In this document: piece after piece, positions 7,901 through 16,891 of the stretch | Position numbering within the stretch: the stretch's first letter is position 1 | Layout of the letters: each line of letters opens with the position of its first letter | DNA from: Bacillota bacterium | Lineage (GTDB): Bacteria > Bacillota > UBA994 > UBA5500 | Length of the DNA stretch: 26,702 bases | Reading direction: 5' to 3' | Assembly: GCA_023436245.1 (NCBI GenBank) | Contig: JAEZJZ010000075.1 | Location: 1 to 26,702, forward strand | The notes under the pieces: generated by a model | Told to the model about the DNA's origin: nothing | Database searches by the model: none | What the model saw: the letters and a program-made list of their open reading frames with translations, nothing else | Position numbers and translations under genes: made by a program

Positions 7901-10900
7901 GCGTTAGTCTGAGCAAAGACCTCCCGAACGTCAGCGAGGATGCCAATGTCAGGCAGATAGCGAATGTTCTGATCCTCATACCAGTAGAGAGCTGTCTTGC
8001 CATTCACCTTGGTCAAGATCGGTTTGTCCAGATAGGCTCCGATCCTGACCTGCGTGCTGTTGCCGGCATCGTCCAGCAGGTAAAGGCTCCTGTCTTCCAT
8101 GGTCGTCGGCTGCATGTCCTCGTCGGACAAGTAAGCGATCTCCAACTCACCACCGTGGTAGACAGCCGTGTAGTCCAGCAGTGGGCTCGCGGTGCTATGC
8201 AGCGTCTCGTACTGGGAGAAGGCGCCGTGCTCGCAGCTTGCGCGGCGAATGACGTTTTCGCCGGTCAGGCCCAGAATGTCGTTGGCCGTGTTGGTGAGCC
8301 AGAGAACGGACACTTCCTCGCCTCCGAGCACTACTTTCGGCAACACGTTAGCCTCATAGACATAGTCACCAGCAAGCGGCCTGGTGAGATCACTGACCAC
8401 CACTGGGGTGGTGAAGTCCGTCCCATCAAAGACAGCCGCTTTGATCTGCATCAGGCCTGTGAACTCCTGCAGGGTAGCTGCAGGACTCAGCGCCTTGGCA
8501 GCGCTCTGGAAAGCGACATAGACATGTTGGTTTTCGTCCACGGCAACACTGTAGTTGCCATCGGCCGTTCCATCATTGTCGATCACAGCGGGCGCTGACC
8601 AGGTTTTCCCGGCATCATCGGACAACGAGTAAACCAAGACTGTCCGGTTTTCCAGCGACCGGGTCAGGTCGTCATCCACCCAGAACAGCATCTGCCTGTC
8701 GCCTTCCAAGCAGACCAGAGTAGGCATCAGCTCTGGGTAACCGCTGGTCATCCGCAGATCGGAGATGTTGCGCACGCTCGAAATCACCTGGTTGACCGCG
8801 GTATCGTCGGCGTACCCCTGAGCGGTATAGTCCCTGGGCAATGGCTCAAAGCCCTCTATCTTGGGGTCTGTCTCAGCCAGAGAACTGAACGCCTGCATTC
8901 CCATGCTGGCCGTCCGTCGATGGGAGCTGTTGAAAAGCGTCCACTCTCGGTCATAGAACCGGAAGTTCTTGCTCCAGAAGAGGAACTTGATGCGCAATCC
9001 GAACTGCATGGCCAAGCTGATGTCGAACTCCACCGGATCAGGGTAAGTGATGGTGATCGGCAGTTGTCCGTTCAGAGTCGGTCCGATGGACAGCAACTTG
9101 CCAATGCCGAGAGCCCCATAGCAGCCCAAGTAGGGTTTGACCTGAGTACTGCCGGCAAAGTCCATCCCTCCGTCACCCATGATCTGAAATTTGAGTACCT
9201 GTTCCAGGGATGCGCCGATGACCAGCTCCACATAAATCGGGATACCGCCAGGATAGAACTGCTGGGAGAACGTGACCTTGCCGTCAGCTGTCACCTGCAG
9301 TCCGGCAGAGTTGATCTCCATGCTGACGATGGAGAGAGGAATGCTGGGTACCCCCAGATTCTTCAGGGCGTTCATCATCACGGGATCGATGCCCAGCTGT
9401 TCGGCCATGGCTTGATCGGTGGAGGCCAAGTTCACAAACATGGGCTTTTGAACCAGGGTTCCCTCCACATAGCCGAAGAGCTCGATGGAAACCTCCATGC
9501 GCCTTTCCAACTTGTTGTTGGTGGGCGGGTCAGTCAGTTCCTTCAGCTTGTCGCTCATGGCGCCGCTGACAATCGACTCCTTGATGGAATCCAGCAACTC
9601 GTCATCTTCCATCTCGTCCACGTCGCCGCCAGGCTCGTCCTCAGACTTCGACCAACCGCCGCCGTCACCACCATTTTCCATGCCAGTCGAGTAAGCGATG
9701 GTGATCTTCACGTCCGTTCCATCAACCTCGATCTGCACGGGGCAGTTCTCAGGTAATCCCATGAAGAACCCGGTGTCAAACATGTTACTCTGTCCGGTGC
9801 CGGCGAAATCCACCTCGCTGTTGGACATGCCGATATCGCCGTACTGCTTGTCGAAATCGATGAACTCCCAGGTGATCTGCCGGGAGTTGGCTGCCTGCGG
9901 GCGGGGAACTACCTCGGTCGCCGCCGGATAGAGGTTGGCATAGAACAGGCCAGTCTCCCCTCTGGTGTCCGCATAGAAGCAGCGCTCCTTCACCTTGTAG
10001 AAGCCAGTCATCACTGGGACGCCTCGGAACTGCTTGCTTCCCTTGGACAGGAAGACGTCTCCCTCGGCCGTCTCTTTCCAGTCAATCCAGATGTGGACAG
10101 TGGAGATCTCCTTGATCGAGCTAGACACATACCCCTCGCCCAGATTGGCAATCAGGCCCGCTTTGCTGATCTTGCCGATGTACTCAAAGTAGGGAGTTCC
10201 GTCGTCCGGTTCCATGAAGACCGTCAGATTGCCGGAAGAGAACTCCGAGAGGGTGTACATCTTGGTCCGGTAACCGTCTTTCTTGATCTCAAAGAAGGTG
10301 GTGGGCTCATCGGGGGCATAGCTGACCATGGCGCTGCCGTCACCCCCGGTGGTAAAGCTATCCCCATCTATGCTGATCACCGCGCCCGCAATGGCGGCAT
10401 TGGTGTGCTTATCCTTCAACACCACAGTGGCTCGAGAGTTTTCCACCACGTTCAGCACCATCGACTCGGTGAGACCCTTGTGCTTGGTCTTCACCGTGAT
10501 CACCGTGGTTCCCAGGGCGAGGGTTCTCACCAAGCCGCTGGCGCTCACCGTGGCCACTTCCGGTCTACTGCTGGAGTAGGTCACTTCCGGGTAGTCAGTA
10601 TTCAGCGGATAGACTGCGGTCTCCATCTGTCTCACCTTGTCCAAGGTCATCTTGAAGAAGCGTCCCTTGTTGGCGATCTGGATCTTCCGTTCGCCAACGG
10701 TCACCTTGGGCTGGAAGGCCGCCGAAAAGCCACCATCCACCGTCGTCGCCGTGATGGTGACGTCACCAATCTCAGCCGAGGCCTTCGGCGTGACCCAGCC
10801 ATTTGCTGTCACGGCAATGATCTCCGGGTTGGAGGAGCTCCAAATCACGTCCTTGCAGAGGGCTTCAGGCGGGCTGACCGTGACCGGAAGCAGGACCTTC

Positions 10901-13900
10901 TCTCCCGCCTCCAACTCCTTGTTCACATCTCCAGCATAGCGAGGGGCGACACCCTGCACGTGCGCGCCTGTCACTGTTACGCGGCAAGTCTTGCTCAAGC
11001 TTGAGCCGTCGGCCGTGGAAACCGTGATCGTGGCGGTTCCGATGCCTACAGCATAAACCACGCCGTTCTGGGAGACGGTGGCCACCCGATCGTCCGAGCT
11101 CTCCCACTTGAACTTGGTGATGGAGACCGGCCTGCCATCGCTGCGCGCTGCAGTAGCGGCGATCCTCTCCGTTGGGTTGGAGTTATAGGTGGCGTTCAGA
11201 GCGATCTCGTCCCGGTCGATGGCCAGACTGTCAGCCATCAGCGGAATGGCGTTCACCTTGATGCGATCATAGAGGAAGCCGTCGTCGGAGAAGGCGTAGA
11301 TGAAGGCCCGTCCGTATTTGTGCAGCGTCACAACGCCATCAGCGGCCACCGAGGCGATCTCCGGATCGCTGCTCTCCCACCGGAAGCCCTGGTTGAAGGC
11401 ATCGACGGGGGAGATAGCGGCTGTGAGCTTGCCCGGTGTGGTGCTCGCCCCAACCTCCAAGGTCATTTCATCCTGTTCATTGCCCTCGCTGTCCTGATAG
11501 CTGATGGCAATTCCGGAGACATCCACGCCGCTCACCTGCACGGTAACCCTGTCCACCAGGCCCCCCTTCTGGGTGAGGGCTGTGAGGGTAGCCGTTCCCG
11601 GGTTGACCGAAATGAGGGTGGCAAACCTATCCGTCATGGCCGAACTGACCACTGCCACGTTGGGATTGTCACTCGTCCACTTCACGTCTCCAAATGAGTC
11701 ACCAGGCGGCGTGGCGATCAGGATCAGATCCTGACTGTCGGCAGGGTTCATGACCAGTTTCCGCTGCCCAGGGTTCTCCGGATCGACGGCAATTGCCTGG
11801 CTGGTTGAGGTACCGGCATCATAGGTCTGCACCTCCACCGATTCCAGGTCGAAGAAGGATTGCTTCAATTGGGGGTACTGTCCGTCCGGGAAGGCCCAAT
11901 AGACCGGGTTCCAGACTTCATCCAACTTATTGACCGAGTGGTCTTTCAGCCAGACCTCGTCTACTGTCTCGAACCGTCCGGCCACGTCCTCGTTGCCGTC
12001 TATGCTCTGGTCATCTGCTTTGAAGTCAATCATGATGTAGTTGAACTTCTCGGCAAAACGGTCCGAGCCGGGATAATAGTAAGACGTGTCCGGGTACTCC
12101 TCGGTCGCGCCGTCAACTCTGGCACAGTCCGGCGGCTGGTAGGAATGGCCGATTGGGCTGATCTGACTGTTGTTCGCAGTTGATCCGGAAACGAAGAAAT
12201 TGTGCTCGAGATTGGCATACGGGAAGAGAGCCCCGTCCTGGAACTCATGGGCGACCATGGGCAACCGCCGCACCGCGCCGATAAAGGAGCCGGCCAGCAG
12301 CATCCGGTCTGAGCTGTTGCCTGCGACGCCTCTGTCCACAGTCACGTTGCCGGCGTAATACATGCTGTGGAAATCGGCGCCCATACTGGTGTCTTGAGGC
12401 CACGGCGGCGTGGGCACCGTGGGCTTGGAATTGTAAATCTTGGTATAGGTAGTTGCCTCCAGATCCAAGCTGCCGAACAGGCCGCCAACCTTGGTCAGCC
12501 CGGAGATGGCATACATCAATCGTTCGTCTACCCGCTTCAACCCATGGGCGACGGGGGCGGCGTATTGCTTCTGCGCCATTTTGTCGGCGATACCGGGGTC
12601 GGTGTAGACCGTGTTGTCGCTGTAATATGCCAGGGAGTTGGCGGTCACTTTGCTGCCCGCGTGCACCGTGATGTCTCCGGTGGCACAGTTGTTGGCCACC
12701 CGGTCACTGTCGCCGTCAGCCGAGTTGATGCGCAAATCCCCGATCAGACCCCCGACGGTGAGAGTCGGCTCAAACACGTTCTTGTGAGGCGCGGTCAAGT
12801 CAGCCGATGAGGCGTAGGCGGAAGTCTCCCCTTCCGGGGTCTTCTTGCTCACCAAGCCGCTCCTGCTCTCCACCTGAATCTGAGCGCCACTGGCATTTCC
12901 GGTAAACACCAGCAGATTCTCAGCGTATTGATGCCGCTGGTAATTGTCATTCTTGAAGTAGGCATAGCCCATGAACCCGCCCACCAGGGCGTTGGGTGCC
13001 TTGACGGCGATGGTGCTGGTTGCATCAATGCTGCAGTTGCGGATGCTGAGTTTCGCCCAGTCTGCGATTCGGTACTCGTAGATCGATCCGCACCCGGCTG
13101 CTGCCACTAGCCCGCCAACTGCCACCACCGGCACGCTCAAGGCAGGGATTCCGCTGAGCTCCTCCAGGTAGAGGTTCGGGTCAGCCGAGTTGAAGTCCAC
13201 ATCGATGGCGAGTCCCATCAAGTGGATGTTCTCCAGGGTTGCGCCCAGATAGGTGCCCTTCCCGCCGTCATCGAAGTAGTCAATCGATTCGAACATGCCG
13301 AAGGCATAGCGATTGAGCAGCACGTTGCGGTAGTTGAACCTATCACTTTCGTCCGGCCGATACTGCTCGTCGGCGTAGAACTCAATCATCTGGCTGTAAA
13401 AGCGCGACATACCGGCGGCATCGGCTGCCGCCCGGTCATAGCGCATGGTCATGTTCTTGATGCGGAAGCCGCCGCCATCGTAGTGCCCGCCGAAGTCCTT
13501 GATCGGAATCCAATTCACTCCCGCCAGATCGATGTCATTGTTCTGGAGGAAATGCTTGCCGCGCGACCAATCGGGCTGACGGCACCGGAAGGACATCCAC
13601 AGCAGGTTACCGCTGTCCTCCAGGACATAGGGATCTGCCGCTGTTCCCGAGCCCTCTGGTTGCCCGGCCAGAGTCCACTGGGCGTAGAGGGTGGTATTTC
13701 CCCCGCCCACCAGAATGGCATCAGGCGTCACGTAGACTTCCCCGCTGCCATCGGACTGGGTATTCCAAGAGACAAACTCCACCGGAGCCGAATCGCTCGT
13801 CCGGATATAGGTGCCAGGTGGGCCGTCCAGCACCTCGGTTTCGTCGCCATTGTAGTATTTCTTGTCATCGACAACGGGTGTCAGCACAGACACTCCGTTC

Positions 13901-15405
13901 AGATCGTACAGCACGCGGAAGGTGCCATCCTCGCCTGCCGTGGTGACAGCCTTCACCTCTGAGGCGATACCGGGCAGCTCTTGATTGTAACCGGTCAGCC
14001 TACAGTAGTAGGTGGTGTTGGGCTCCAGGCCCGTCACCTTGGCCGTCGTGCTGTCTTGGGCGATCTCTTTGGCCTGAAAACCAGGGACGAAGTTGGTGAA
14101 GCCGTTATCTAGAGCGACTTCCAGGATGTACTCAGTTTCGTCGTTCACATCTGCCCAGTTGAGGTCGAAGTAGTAGCTGGACGAGTTCATGTCCAAAGAC
14201 CAGTTCGGTCTTGCGGGCGTGGGGGTTACCAGACCGCTCACCGCCAGCAGGAACCCGGCACGGTAATCAACGAACTCTCCGGCGGCAAAGTTGGCGTCGG
14301 CAAAGATCAGCTTCTTGATCGGCCGACCCGAGAGATCGCCGACCTTGTGCTCTCCCGCTTCACTGTAGGCAATGTTGGTCAGATCGATGCTCCTGCCAGT
14401 CAGGTAATGATAGTAGAGTCCGTCCTGCTCTGGATCGATCATCTGATCGGAATACTTGGAGATGGGTGCGGAGGTGTCGTCAAAGGTCGCCTTTGTTCTT
14501 TCCATGTTCCCGTTTTCAAAGTCATTGCGAGCTGCCAGCACGAAAGACACACTTCCACCGTCGTGATTGCCGTTGGAGGCAAAGTGCGAGCTTCCGCCAA
14601 AGTCATAGCCTCCGTCGATGCTGACCGCTGACCCGTCGGCAAAGACTATCTGGAAGGTGTTCATCTGCACCGGAACTCCGGCGGTCAGGAGGTGCAGCCT
14701 TTGGTACCCGGCTGCATTGACGAAGTTGACTTCGGCGGCTGTAGTGGTGTTCTCTTTGATGGCAAAGGCGTTGAACGCATCATATGGTTCAAGTTGGAAC
14801 AGGGTATTGGCGAAGCCAGTACCCTCCATTTTGTAGATGATCCTGCCGTCGCGGGGCAGCATTCTGGAGGCCTCCCCGGCTTCCATCTGGTCAAAGGGGA
14901 CAGCCTCGTCATCGTCGGCCCGGCCGCGGAAGCCCGCAGCCACAAATGTGGACTGTATGGCAGAGCCCTCCGGTTCGAGGGACATGTTGGTGGTGGCCTG
15001 GGACTGGGTGCTCAGGCTACCGAAGGGATCCCGGTCAAAGATGCTTCCCTCGGCGATGATGTCCGCATTGAAGCCCGTCACCTGCACCGGCTTGAAGATG
15101 CACTCGGAGGTGCTCAACTCAGAATAGGTGCCCGCCCACGCCGGAGAGGAACCGGCGGCGCTCGAGAGGACCGAACCCTCGGGAGTCACATCAGAGCCGA
15201 CTCCGAACAGGGTGAGTAAGTCGTCGGTTGCTATGCTGCTGCCAAGCACCACTTTGCCATCGGCAGCTGGCTCCGGTGCGAGCACAGTTTGGGACTCATC
15301 GGGGGGAGTGCTGGCGCCAAGAACGGGAATGGGAATGCTCGTGGTCACCAGCGACAGTACCAGCGTCACAACAGTTAGGAACCTGATGGACCGTTCCTTG
15401 CTCAT
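4927..15405 (-). CDS. giant SLH-anchored multidomain surface protein (3,492 aa)
   Basis: Secreted wall-attached protein. A signal peptide ends near VLGA (about residue 31). By rough residue position: fibronectin type III-like domain 393-490; InlB-repeat-like segment 490-577; a GLUG-like stretch with motifs such as VGGLFG, 580-1160; about five Big_2-type Ig-like domains, 1190-1650 (repeats of the type WESSDPEIASV..G.V); a PEGA/carboxypeptidase-regulatory-like domain 1655-1735; an unassigned region with a very acidic stretch near 1915-1945; a propeller-like region 2200-2600 with one Asp-box (SDDAGKTW, near 2262); CARDB-like domains 2608-2850; a cadherin-like beta-sandwich 2950-3058; and three SLH domains 3306-3490 with ITREE, ISREE and ITRAE motifs that bind cell-wall polysaccharide. 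GGAGGG lies 7 nt before the ATG, and the ATG overlaps the receiver gene stop (ATGA). Probably an adhesin or glycan-binding scaffold; no catalytic site is evident. Confidence 0.92.
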   Translation of the reverse strand: MSKERSIRFLTVVTLVLSLVTTSIPIPVLGASTPPDESQTVLAPEPAADGKVVLGSSIATDDLLTLFGVGSDVTPEGSVLSSAAGSSPAWAGTYSELSTSECIFKPVQVTGFNADIIAEGSIFDRDPFGSLSTQSQATTNMSLEPEGSAIQSTFVAAGFRGRADDDEAVPFDQMEAGEASRMLPRDGRIIYKMEGTGFANTLFQLEPYDAFNAFAIKENTTTAAEVNFVNAAGYQRLHLLTAGVPVQMNTFQIVFADGSAVSIDGGYDFGGSSHFASNGNHDGGSVSFVLAARNDFENGNMERTKATFDDTSAPISKYSDQMIDPEQDGLYYHYLTGRSIDLTNIAYSEAGEHKVGDLSGRPIKKLIFADANFAAGEFVDYRAGFLLAVSGLVTPTPARPNWSLDMNSSSYYFDLNWADVNDETEYILEVALDNGFTNFVPGFQAKEIAQDSTTAKVTGLEPNTTYYCRLTGYNQELPGIASEVKAVTTAGEDGTFRVLYDLNGVSVLTPVVDDKKYYNGDETEVLDGPPGTYIRTSDSAPVEFVSWNTQSDGSGEVYVTPDAILVGGGNTTLYAQWTLAGQPEGSGTAADPYVLEDSGNLLWMSFRCRQPDWSRGKHFLQNNDIDLAGVNWIPIKDFGGHYDGGGFRIKNMTMRYDRAAADAAGMSRFYSQMIEFYADEQYRPDESDRFNYRNVLLNRYAFGMFESIDYFDDGGKGTYLGATLENIHLMGLAIDVDFNSADPNLYLEELSGIPALSVPVVAVGGLVAAAGCGSIYEYRIADWAKLSIRNCSIDATSTIAVKAPNALVGGFMGYAYFKNDNYQRHQYAENLLVFTGNASGAQIQVESRSGLVSKKTPEGETSAYASSADLTAPHKNVFEPTLTVGGLIGDLRINSADGDSDRVANNCATGDITVHAGSKVTANSLAYYSDNTVYTDPGIADKMAQKQYAAPVAHGLKRVDERLMYAISGLTKVGGLFGSLDLEATTYTKIYNSKPTVPTPPWPQDTSMGADFHSMYYAGNVTVDRGVAGNSSDRMLLAGSFIGAVRRLPMVAHEFQDGALFPYANLEHNFFVSGSTANNSQISPIGHSYQPPDCARVDGATEEYPDTSYYYPGSDRFAEKFNYIMIDFKADDQSIDGNEDVAGRFETVDEVWLKDHSVNKLDEVWNPVYWAFPDGQYPQLKQSFFDLESVEVQTYDAGTSTSQAIAVDPENPGQRKLVMNPADSQDLILIATPPGDSFGDVKWTSDNPNVAVVSSAMTDRFATLISVNPGTATLTALTQKGGLVDRVTVQVSGVDVSGIAISYQDSEGNEQDEMTLEVGASTTPGKLTAAISPVDAFNQGFRWESSDPEIASVAADGVVTLHKYGRAFIYAFSDDGFLYDRIKVNAIPLMADSLAIDRDEIALNATYNSNPTERIAATAARSDGRPVSITKFKWESSDDRVATVSQNGVVYAVGIGTATITVSTADGSSLSKTCRVTVTGAHVQGVAPRYAGDVNKELEAGEKVLLPVTVSPPEALCKDVIWSSSNPEIIAVTANGWVTPKASAEIGDVTITATTVDGGFSAAFQPKVTVGERKIQIANKGRFFKMTLDKVRQMETAVYPLNTDYPEVTYSSSRPEVATVSASGLVRTLALGTTVITVKTKHKGLTESMVLNVVENSRATVVLKDKHTNAAIAGAVISIDGDSFTTGGDGSAMVSYAPDEPTTFFEIKKDGYRTKMYTLSEFSSGNLTVFMEPDDGTPYFEYIGKISKAGLIANLGEGYVSSSIKEISTVHIWIDWKETAEGDVFLSKGSKQFRGVPVMTGFYKVKERCFYADTRGETGLFYANLYPAATEVVPRPQAANSRQITWEFIDFDKQYGDIGMSNSEVDFAGTGQSNMFDTGFFMGLPENCPVQIEVDGTDVKITIAYSTGMENGGDGGGWSKSEDEPGGDVDEMEDDELLDSIKESIVSGAMSDKLKELTDPPTNNKLERRMEVSIELFGYVEGTLVQKPMFVNLASTDQAMAEQLGIDPVMMNALKNLGVPSIPLSIVSMEINSAGLQVTADGKVTFSQQFYPGGIPIYVELVIGASLEQVLKFQIMGDGGMDFAGSTQVKPYLGCYGALGIGKLLSIGPTLNGQLPITITYPDPVEFDISLAMQFGLRIKFLFWSKNFRFYDREWTLFNSSHRRTASMGMQAFSSLAETDPKIEGFEPLPRDYTAQGYADDTAVNQVISSVRNISDLRMTSGYPELMPTLVCLEGDRQMLFWVDDDLTRSLENRTVLVYSLSDDAGKTWSAPAVIDNDGTADGNYSVAVDENQHVYVAFQSAAKALSPAATLQEFTGLMQIKAAVFDGTDFTTPVVVSDLTRPLAGDYVYEANVLPKVVLGGEEVSVLWLTNTANDILGLTGENVIRRASCEHGAFSQYETLHSTASPLLDYTAVYHGGELEIAYLSDEDMQPTTMEDRSLYLLDDAGNSTQVRIGAYLDKPILTKVNGKTALYWYEDQNIRYLPDIGILADVREVFAQTNASFSPATADFQVVTKDDRSMLLYSAGAAVSELYGDQEEIRPVKNIMAAFYDGEQQAWGGFSTDLTQHDQDVNYYSADLDANGDVHLAISERLALGDFAEAARLKVFNIKPSVDLAVADGRIYYNESNVVQGTTSLPIAAYVENRGQVAARGIVLELYVSDTLVASHDYPDAIIVPGEASRRFTVDYPLSAPLREDEVKLVVKPAETADANPDDNQASTYVGCGDLVLGKIKNATSSNTFVSSFKVVNYSYKRLDDVVAKVYATDADGRKLGEAVQTVVIGSLDAYQDKGAAVEMDLAVVDFAGAFVKTYLIELSTPDTHEVVTVNNTGYFSIPNPNREMIPFDVSISRVIMKEDSLCFSVNAANLTATPNTGDLEIQIYAEPADDSTAPTLLKTVTRNALSVPAGRSVEEVVSIDNDGSLEGAYMVTARFISGAGGIASGGVTHYSNLAFDTIADLIPSGNNYLSELIVDGAAIGFAKTTSDYRVPVAPNTKTKLKATAEDEISSLISYHLNGDAPYYAVSGEETNELTVRPGDVLRLLVKAEDGSVRQYRIDFVSLSGSDDGGGTVSGPAPSKPTPVPVLVNGKSVEAAEKSVGSLNGETLVVVTLIDEAIRAQLAAEGRGSVVTVPVSEEAGTVRTGLNMQILEEMSREEAVLELTTNNVTYTLPTGLLDLDAVSAAIGEQVALEDIDVTISIATPAEEVVRVVQNSADQRRVQLVVPPIEFTITCTSADRTVEVTQFRAYVERIIAIPAGVDPSQVTTAVVLQEDGSFRHVPTRVMAIDGRYYAQVNSLTNSVYAVIWNPTEFRDAANHWAKGAINDIGSRLIMDADSDGFFGAKRLITREEFAATIVKALGLQPSNGSNPFVDIAPGDRYYGYMLAAYEHRIMSGYPGNRFDPKRLISREEAMSMIVAAMRVTKLQVSLTEDEATALLQGYVDHTSVGTWARGVVTTCLKSGILGGRPGALIAPKDQITRAEVAEVIQRLLRQSKLI

Positions 15406-15812
15406 TTGGACCCTCCTTGCATCACGTCGGTAATTTGGCTTGCCTCGCCATCCGATGATGGATTGGCTGATTTTGCGAGGATGCGCTGCAACTGCTGAGG
15501 CTTAATCGGTTTCAGCAGATAGTCCCAAACCCCGGCCTCATAAGCTTTGACTGCCGAGTCACCGCTCTGACTGAGCAACACCACCCGAGTTGTGCGCCGG
15601 ATGGCCCTGATCCTTCTCAGTGCGATCATCCAGTTGGGCTCGTCATGATCAGCATCCATGATCACCAAGTCCACGTGGTGACTTCGCAGGTATTGCTGAG
15701 AGTCATCAAAGCGCGTGAAAGCTGTGAGTTTGAAAACAGCAGGCATTCCTGAGAACAAGGCGGATATGCTGTCCAAAGCCTGCTGTTCATGATCGATGTA
15801 GACGATTTCCAA
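15402..15812 (-). CDS. stand-alone, atypical response-regulator receiver protein
   Basis: 136-residue single receiver domain with no output domain. Numbered from a TTG start at 15812, the phospho-acceptor is Asp53 (LVIMDAD), the switch residue is Ser81 (VVLLSQS) and the lysine is Lys101 (LLKPIKP). The N-terminal acidic cluster is D-H-E instead of D-D-E, so a metal-binding Asp is replaced by His, and the usual MPxxxG after the acceptor is missing (DADHDEPNW). The frame opens at a GTG at 15821, but AGGAGG lies directly against it; the same AGGAGG is 8 nt before the TTG at 15812, so I choose TTG. The stop overlaps the giant-protein ATG (ATGA), implying coupling. It may be a phosphate sink or protein-protein switch controlling surface-protein output; this is inference. 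Confidence 0.85.
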   Translation of the reverse strand: MEIVYIDHEQQALDSISALFSGMPAVFKLTAFTRFDDSQQYLRSHHVDLVIMDADHDEPNWMIALRRIRAIRRTTRVVLLSQSGDSAVKAYEAGVWDYLLKPIKPQQLQRILAKSANPSSDGEASQITDVMQGGSK

Positions 15813-15856
15813 GCGACGCACCTCCTCTGGCCAAAAGCATGGACGACACCATTCTC

Positions 15857-15892
15857 ATTCTATCGACATAAATCTTTACAAAACCTTTACAA
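15857..15892 (-). promoter_or_regulatory. 11-bp-period direct repeat and candidate promoter of the receiver/surface-protein operon
   Basis: CTTTACAA occurs exactly twice (15874-15881 and 15885-15892), with an 11-bp period; on the minus strand it reads TTGTAAAG. A TAGAAT (15862-15857) lies downstream as a candidate -10 box, about 45 nt from the TTG start. Neither repeat stands at the ideal -35 spacing, which fits an activator-dependent promoter. OmpR-like and SARP regulators often bind such tandem repeats, and the adjacent regulator at 15953-16891 is of that kind. The link is inference. Confidence 0.5.
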
Positions 15893-15893
15893 C

Positions 15894-15922
15894 AAAAAGG
15901 ATCCGACCATTAAGCCGGATCC
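15894..15922 (-). terminator. intrinsic terminator after the REC-BTAD regulator gene
   Basis: On the minus strand a 7-bp stem (15922-15916 with 15905-15899, GGATCCG/CGGATCC) with a 10-nt loop is followed by TTTTTGTT. It lies 30 nt beyond the stop at 15953 and separates the two-component genes from the receiver/surface-protein operon, so the latter needs its own promoter or read-through. Confidence 0.75.
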
Positions 15923-15952
15923 GGAGTCAGCTTCTTCCATTTGGGAGCAAAT

Positions 15953-16891
15953 CTACGACATGTGCCTCAGCCTGTCTTCATACATCTTCAGCTTCTCGGC
16001 ATTGGTCTGCCGTCTGTAGTGATCGATCAGGTCATTCACCAGACTTTCAAAGACGATCTCATACTTCTGCTGATACTCGGCGGCCCAGGGGTAGTAGGCA
16101 TCTTCAAACAGAGCGCCACGGTAGAGCGAGACAGCCTGCTCGAGCAACCTCACTCTCTCGGACGCGCTGCTCTGGGAAGAGGCATGGACAAGCTGTTCAA
16201 ACTGGACCAAGTCACAGACCGCCTGATCCAGACAGAGGCGCATCTTTCCTCGCTCCGATTCCACCGGAATCTTGACACCCTTGGCCTTTTCCTGCTTCTT
16301 AATGTAGTAATAGGCAAGGTACAAGTTGGCGGCGCCTTTCTGGCCGTCCAGATCCGGCCAGAGGGCATCGGCGATCTTTTCCTTGGAAACGAAGCGCCCT
16401 TGCTCGCACAGTAGGTACGCCAGCAACTCCTCAGCTTTTCGCGTCCGCCAGCCGGAGTTAATCAGCTTTCCGCTGTACATCACCGAGAAGTGTCTGAAGC
16501 ATTTGATCTCCAGCCGTTCCGTCGCTGAGATGGCAGGTACCGGCTGAATCCGATCCAGAGCTTTCTGTAGGCGTGCCCTGGCCAAAGGCTTGACTATGTA
16601 GTCCACGGCATCGATCTCAAATGCCTGCACGGCATGCTGGCTGTACGCCGTGACGAAGATGATGTTCGGAGTGCTACCTATCTCCAAGAGACGCTCAAAC
16701 AACTCAAACCCATTCATCCCAGGCATTTCGATGTCCAAGAAGAGAACATCAAACTGCAGATGGTGAATGTCCCGGATCAGATCCTTGCCGTCCTCATACA
16801 TGCCCACCACATCGATGCCGCCAATGTCATCCAGTTCCATCTTCAAGCCCTGCAGGGCATAATACTCATCATCCACCAATACCGCTTTCAT
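15953..16891 (-). CDS. response regulator: receiver, winged helix and BTAD domain
   Basis: 312-residue DNA-binding response regulator. The receiver (1-120) is canonical: DDE at 7-9, Asp53 in FLDIEMPGMNG, Thr81 and Lys101. Residues about 128-205 resemble an OmpR/SARP winged helix (KAEELLAYLLCEQGRFVSKEKIADALWPD). Residues about 210-310 resemble the helical bacterial transcriptional activator domain (FEQLV, LLEQAVSLYRGALFEDAYYPWAAEY). Such REC-wHTH-BTAD proteins pair with 7TMR-DISM kinases in Bacillota. The ATG at 16891 overlaps the kinase stop by four bases (ATGA), so the pair is translationally coupled. A terminator follows. The likely target is the neighbouring receiver/surface-protein operon, given the tandem repeat upstream of it. 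Confidence 0.92.
   Translation of the reverse strand: MKAVLVDDEYYALQGLKMELDDIGGIDVVGMYEDGKDLIRDIHHLQFDVLFLDIEMPGMNGFELFERLLEIGSTPNIIFVTAYSQHAVQAFEIDAVDYIVKPLARARLQKALDRIQPVPAISATERLEIKCFRHFSVMYSGKLINSGWRTRKAEELLAYLLCEQGRFVSKEKIADALWPDLDGQKGAANLYLAYYYIKKQEKAKGVKIPVESERGKMRLCLDQAVCDLVQFEQLVHASSQSSASERVRLLEQAVSLYRGALFEDAYYPWAAEYQQKYEIVFESLVNDLIDHYRRQTNAEKLKMYEDRLRHMS

Noticed and set aside
5315..15219. Many open frames of 60-300 codons on the plus strand opposite the giant gene
   Set aside because: They are shadows of a GC-rich coding frame: no ribosome sites, no recognisable domains, and they overlap a clear minus-strand protein.
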